Below are positions 60,303 to 64,000 of a stretch of 64,000 nt of DNA, in pieces (the stretch's first letter is position 1; each line of letters starts with the position of its first letter). Made by a program: the position numbers and the translations under genes. Source of the DNA: Bradyrhizobium sp. BR 10289 (lineage in GTDB: Bacteria; Pseudomonadota; Alphaproteobacteria; Rhizobiales; Xanthobacteraceae); the NCBI RefSeq assembly GCF_019455385.1, contig NZ_JACOFR010000026.1, positions 29,718 to 93,717 on the forward strand, given 5' to 3'. Below the pieces are notes generated by a model that was not told where the DNA came from, ran no database searches, and saw only the letters and a program-made list of their open reading frames with translations.

Positions 60303-61217
60303 ATGTCTCTGATCACCGTCTTCGGCTCGATCAATGTCGACCTCGTCGCTGGTGTCGACACCATCGCAAGGCCGGGCGAGACCGTGCTCGCGACCGGCTA
60401 TGCGACGCTGTGCGGCGGCAAGGGCGCGAACCAGGCGGTCGCCGCCGCGCGCGTGTTGCCGCCGGGGCGTGTTGCCATGGTCGGCCGGGTCGGGCGCGAT
60501 GGGTTCGGCCAGCTCTGCATCGACAATCTCAACGCCAACGGCGTCCTCATCGACGGCGTCACCGTCGGCCGGGAGCCGACCGGATGCGCCTTCATCAGCG
60601 TCAGCGCTGACGGCGAGAATGCCATCACGGTGGCGAGCGGTGCCAACGGGGCTCTTGCGGCCGAGGCGATGCCAGCGGCCGAACTGGCTGCGACCACGAC
60701 CCTCGTGCTTCAGATGGAGGTCCCCTTCGTGAGCTCGCACCTCGTCGCCCGCCGCGTCCGCGCCGCCGGCGGACGCGTGATCTGGAATCTCGCACCCGTG
60801 CCTGAGCGCCTGAGGGAAGCCGAGCTGCGCACGCTGCTCGAGGCCACCAGCGTTCTCGTCGTCAACGAGCACGAGGCCTGCACCGCGGCACAGCGGCTCG
60901 GCTGGGCCGGCGGCGATTTCGAGTCGGCCGCGGCCTTTCTCGCCGCGGAGGGCGGCGTGACCTGCATCGTGACCGCGGGACCATCAGGCGCACGCGCGTT
61001 CCATCCCGACGGGACGCACCAGGCCGCTCCGGCCGAACGGATCGTCCCGATCGACACGACCGGCGCTGGCGACACCTTTGTCGGCATTTTGGCGGCTGGG
61101 CTCGATGAGGGGCGCGGCTGGCGCGAGGTGCTCACGCGCGCCTGCCGTGGCGCCTCGCTGGCCTGTCTTGGCCATGGCGCGCAGCGCGGCATGCCCACGG
61201 CCGGGCAGCTGTCGTGA
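60303..61217 (+). CDS. PfkB-family sugar kinase (ribokinase-like)
   Basis: A 304-aa ribokinase-family protein: VFGSINVDLVAGV at the N-terminus, GGKGANQAVAAARV (first PfkB signature), and DTTGAGDTFVGILAAGL with the catalytic Asp (second signature). It phosphorylates a sugar or related alcohol with ATP. ATG 60303 is chosen. It lies 74 bp after the binding-protein gene, in the LacI-controlled operon. Confidence 0.88.
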   Translation: MSLITVFGSINVDLVAGVDTIARPGETVLATGYATLCGGKGANQAVAAARVLPPGRVAMVGRVGRDGFGQLCIDNLNANGVLIDGVTVGREPTGCAFISVSADGENAITVASGANGALAAEAMPAAELAATTTLVLQMEVPFVSSHLVARRVRAAGGRVIWNLAPVPERLREAELRTLLEATSVLVVNEHEACTAAQRLGWAGGDFESAAAFLAAEGGVTCIVTAGPSGARAFHPDGTHQAAPAERIVPIDTTGAGDTFVGILAAGLDEGRGWREVLTRACRGASLACLGHGAQRGMPTAGQLS

Positions 61218-61299
61218 GCAGGGCCGGCCACTTGCACATGTGTCGCTCGCCGGAGAGATTTATCCTCATCGCCGAATTCAACATCCTGGGAGCCGATCT

Positions 61300-62232
61300 G
61301 TGACTGCATCCATCAAAGGCATCATTCCGGTGATGCTGACACCGTTCACCGAAGCGAACGCGATCGACTATGCGGGCCTCGAAAGGCTGATCGAATGGTA
61401 CATCGCCAATGGCGCCGATGCGCTGTTCGCCGTCGCCCAATCGAGCGAGATGCAGTTTTTGAGCCTCGAGGAACGCATCGCGCTGGCGCGCTTCGTCGCG
61501 AGGACCGCGGCCGGCCGGGTGCCCGTCATTGCCTCGGGCCATGTCGGTGAATCCAGCGAGGACCAGGTGACCGAGCTGACCTCGATCGCGAGGACCGGCG
61601 TGGACGGGCTGGTGCTGGTGACGAACCGGTTCGACCCGAAGGGGCAGGGCGGCGGCGTCTTCATGGACAGACTGCGCGGACTGCTCGATGCGCTCCCTGT
61701 CGATCTCCCGCTCGGCCTTTACGAGTGCCCCGCGCCGTTCCGCCGGCTGCTGTCCGACGACGAGCTGAAATTCTGCGCCGATAGCGGCCGCTTTGCGATC
61801 CTCAAGGATGTGTCGTGCGACCTCGATACCGTGAGGCGTCGCGTGGCGCTGACGAAGGACTCGCAGCTCGCCATCGTCAACGCCAACGCGGCGATCGCCT
61901 TTGACGCCATCAAGTCCGGATCAGCCGGCTTCACCGGCGTGTTCACGAACTTCCATCCCGATCTCTACAAATGGCTGATGACGAGCAGCTCACAGCACCC
62001 CGCGCTGGCAGACGAGCTCTCCGTCTACCTCGCGCTCGCCGCGATGGCCGAGCCGATGGGATATCCAAAACTGGCGAAGCTGTACCATCAGAGGCTCGGC
62101 ACGTTCTCATGCGCCCATAGCCGGGCCGTCGACTTCGATATCCGCGAGCGGTTCTGGGCGCTCGATGCGCTGCTCGACAAGATCATGCAGGGCCAGGCGA
62201 GCTTCCGCGCCAGGATCGCGGCCGCGAGCTGA
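61300..62232 (+). CDS. DapA/NanA-family aldolase or lyase
   Basis: A 310-aa (beta/alpha)8 protein of the dihydrodipicolinate synthase family: GIIPVMLTPFTEANAIDYAG, IASGHVGESSEDQ, Tyr in GLYECPAPFRR, and Schiff-base Lys in FAILKDVSCD. The GTG start 61300 follows GGGAG. Members cleave or form 2-keto-3-deoxy sugar acids, sialic acid or lysine precursors; being with a sugar kinase and binding protein, a catabolic aldolase is more likely than lysine synthesis. Last gene of the operon. Confidence 0.85.
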   Translation: MTASIKGIIPVMLTPFTEANAIDYAGLERLIEWYIANGADALFAVAQSSEMQFLSLEERIALARFVARTAAGRVPVIASGHVGESSEDQVTELTSIARTGVDGLVLVTNRFDPKGQGGGVFMDRLRGLLDALPVDLPLGLYECPAPFRRLLSDDELKFCADSGRFAILKDVSCDLDTVRRRVALTKDSQLAIVNANAAIAFDAIKSGSAGFTGVFTNFHPDLYKWLMTSSSQHPALADELSVYLALAAMAEPMGYPKLAKLYHQRLGTFSCAHSRAVDFDIRERFWALDALLDKIMQGQASFRARIAAAS

Positions 62233-62566
62233 TTGCTGCTGTTGATCGCGATGATGTGAAGGCACTGGTCGCGCGACGGATGCTTCGCTCGTTACGCTCC
62301 GTTTTCTGAAGCAGTTTCAGACGGCTGGGAGAGGCGATCATCCCGCCGCGGACGCTCCCGCTTCCGCCGGGCCGGTCTGCCTCCATCCGCGCTGCCTTGT
62401 CCGGTGTGTCGCAAGAGCAACAGGCGTCGCCTTTCCGTGGGCCTGGCGTGGATTCCGACGGCGCGTGCTCTTGCCAAGAAGCCATCGCTGCCAACATACG
62501 ATCGCGCATCACTGACGCGCCGCGAGCGGCGGGTGAGGTGAGGCTTGCCGGTTGCGAGTGATCACC
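62233..62566. other. 334-bp intergenic region before copC
   Basis: Presumed end of the sugar operon and promoter of the copper genes. I see no gene, no clear terminator and no recognised operator. Confidence 0.45.
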
Positions 62567-62929
62567 ATGGGCGCGCCCTTCAAAATTACGATCTCTACCT
62601 TTGTCCTGTCGTGTCTTGTCGGGCCGCATGCGGCCTGGGCTCACGCCATCATCGTGTCGTCCGCGCCGGTGGCGGGCGCGACCGTATCCGGCGATGCGGT
62701 GGCGATCCGCCTGCACTTCAACAGCCGGATCGATCATGCGCGCTCCAAGCTGACCTTGTTGGCGCCCGGCGGGACGGCGCAGCCGCTGACCCCGGCCGCC
62801 GACGCACCCGTTGACGAGCTCAATGCCGATGCGGCGCACCTGTCGAGCGGCGCGTGGCGCCTGCGCTGGCAGGTGCTCAGCGTCGACGGACACATCACGC
62901 GCGGTGACATTCCCTTCAACGTTCGCTGA
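62567..62929 (+). CDS. copC: CopC-domain copper-binding protein
   Basis: A 120-aa periplasmic protein with a signal peptide ending AWA-H, so that the mature protein begins with His, the first Cu(II) ligand in CopC. HAIIVSSAPVAGATV, LHFNSRID, and a C-terminal VLSVDGHITRGDIPFNV are family hallmarks; the DGH supplies a further ligand. ATG 62567 is chosen; in-frame TTG 62552 and GTG 62558 also exist. It is 10 bp before a copD-like gene, forming the usual copCD pair. Confidence 0.87.
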   Translation: MGAPFKITISTFVLSCLVGPHAAWAHAIIVSSAPVAGATVSGDAVAIRLHFNSRIDHARSKLTLLAPGGTAQPLTPAADAPVDELNADAAHLSSGAWRLRWQVLSVDGHITRGDIPFNVR

Positions 62930-62939
62930 CGCCACACCC

Positions 62940-64000
62940 TTGTATCTGCTCCTCGACATCTTCGGTTATCTCTCGGTCGTCCTGCGAGGCCTGATCCTCA
63001 TTGCGCAGTCCTTTACGCTCGGGGGCCTTGCGTTTCAGATCTTGCTGTGGGAGCCGCTGCGGCCGCAGCTTTCGACCGGCGGGCCGACGACCGAGCAGCG
63101 GTGCCGGACGGTTCTCAGGATCAGCGCCGCCGCTTGGGCGCTGCTCACCATCGCCTCGCTCGCGCTCAACGCAGCGGCACTGGTCGGAACGCTTCAGGTC
63201 TCGTGGAGCGAGGCGCTCGGTGCCGATTTCGGCCGCGCCGACGTCGTCATTGCCGCCTCGGCATTCGGCATCGCCGTGCTCTCGAAAAATCCCGCGCGAG
63301 GTGCGCGCGCGGCCGTTCTTGTCGCGTTGGCCGTGCTGGCCCTCGCCATGCAGACCCGGCTGACCCACGCGGCGAGCCGGCCGGACGTGCGCTGGCCGCT
63401 GCTCTTGTCCGACGCCGGCCACATGCTGGGCGCGGGCGTCTGGATCGGTGGGCTACCCTATTTCCTGATCGCGCTCAACGGCTGCAAGGATGCGGGCGAC
63501 TGGCGCCGCATCGCACGGCGTTATTCGCTGATGTCGATGGCCGCGGTCGCCGCGATCCTCCTTGGCGGCCTGACCATGGCGGTCACTTATATCGGCTCGA
63601 TCGAAGCGATCTACGGCACCGCCTATGGCGTCATGACGCTGGCGAAAGTTGGCCTCTTGTTGATGCTGCTGGCGCTCGGGGCGGGCAACTACTTCCTCGT
63701 CGAGCGGCTGCGGCGCGATCCCGCAACGCCGATCCTGCGCCTGAAGCGATTTGCCGAGGTCGAGATCGGTATCGGCCTCACCGTCCTGCTGGCCGCAGCA
63801 TCCCTGACGTCGCTGCCGCCGGGCGTCGATCTCGCACAGGATCGTCTCAACTGGCAGGAAATCGTCGAGCGCGCCACGCCGCAATGGCCGCCGCGCCTGA
63901 CCAGCCCCGACTACGACAAGCTGACGATCGCGCAGCTCCAGGCCAGGATCACCTTGGCGGATGCGGGACGCGCGAATGCGCAAGCGGCCTACGTGCCCGG
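62940..64000 (+). CDS. copD: CopD-family copper import/resistance membrane protein (3' end outside window)
   Basis: The frame opens at TTG 62940 (LYLLLDIFGYLSVVLRGL) and is still open at the window end, at least 353 residues. It has multiple membrane helices, LTHAASRPDVRWPLLLSDAGHMLGAGVW (key part LSDAGHMLGAGVWIGG) and VTYIGSIEAIYGTAYG, which are CopD traits; the His residues in those helices are candidate copper ligands. It follows copC by 10 bp. The start codon is uncertain because no ATG is nearby. Confidence 0.82.
   Translation, partial: MYLLLDIFGYLSVVLRGLILIAQSFTLGGLAFQILLWEPLRPQLSTGGPTTEQRCRTVLRISAAAWALLTIASLALNAAALVGTLQVSWSEALGADFGRADVVIAASAFGIAVLSKNPARGARAAVLVALAVLALAMQTRLTHAASRPDVRWPLLLSDAGHMLGAGVWIGGLPYFLIALNGCKDAGDWRRIARRYSLMSMAAVAAILLGGLTMAVTYIGSIEAIYGTAYGVMTLAKVGLLLMLLALGAGNYFLVERLRRDPATPILRLKRFAEVEIGIGLTVLLAAASLTSLPPGVDLAQDRLNWQEIVERATPQWPPRLTSPDYDKLTIAQLQARITLADAGRANAQAAYVP

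Noticed and set aside
62183..62959. Minus-strand frame across the copC region
   Set aside because: It mirrors copC and runs through intergenic DNA with no family similarity.

Overview
The window looks like chromosomal DNA of a Bradyrhizobium- or Rhodopseudomonas-like alphaproteobacterium. The evidence is GC-rich codon use, two FixK-type regulators with FixJ-type response regulators, FixK2/FNR boxes of the form TTG(A/C)-N6-(T/G)CAA, and families common in that group (DUF3141, IalB, DUF1275, CopC/CopD).

Region A (1-39.5 kb) is dominated by what looks like a low-oxygen regulon. I find nine FixK/FNR boxes, at 2582, 9740, 11345, 17704, 19626, 23639, 26158, 32580 and 36429. Each has its centre 61-75 bp from one or two start codons, which suits activation at about -41.5 with a 20-34 nt leader. 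Three boxes lie between divergent genes and seem to serve both sides. The controlled blocks are: (1) a PhaC-like DUF3141 protein, phosphotransacylase, acyl kinase and FabI; (2) CoA-transferase A and B plus MaoC; (3) several alpha/beta-hydrolases, an unknown protein, a 58-aa coiled-coil protein and a K+-channel-like protein; (4) two AspT/YidE-type exchangers, a large fold-I PLP amino-acid decarboxylase, a SulP transporter and a DUF1275 protein; (5) polyphosphate kinase PPK2 and a DUF3302-like/HlyD pair; (6) a DUF3300 protein with a C-terminal S74-like chaperone domain, a DUF2950 protein and an envelope protein with a paralogue in block 4. Two FixK-like regulators, a FixJ-like response regulator, a lone receiver and an orphan histidine kinase lie among them. 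Blocks 1-3 could together turn stored polyhydroxybutyrate or acyl-CoA into short-chain acids with ATP formation when oxygen is scarce; this is inference.

Region B (39.5-57.1 kb) is accessory in character. It holds remnants of a TetR regulator and an MDR oxidoreductase, a small protein coupled to an XRE-cupin regulator, a Met/Cys-rich protein (45 Met in 105 residues), an AprAB-like flavoprotein/ferredoxin pair, a hydroxyacid dehydrogenase, a class II aldolase, an FAD/NAD(P) oxidoreductase, LysR, a BASS-type transporter, DUF2891, a cysteine-dioxygenase-like protein, a nitroreductase and a four-part peptide-type ABC transporter. Just past it, at 57492-57538, is the 3' half of a tRNA-Gln(TTG) gene followed by a T-run. 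That is the usual scar of an integrative element and suggests an island boundary.

Region C (57.6-64 kb) holds a LacI-family regulator with a perfect 16-bp palindrome upstream of a sugar-binding protein, a PfkB kinase and a DapA-family aldolase, then copC and a copD-like gene that runs off the end.
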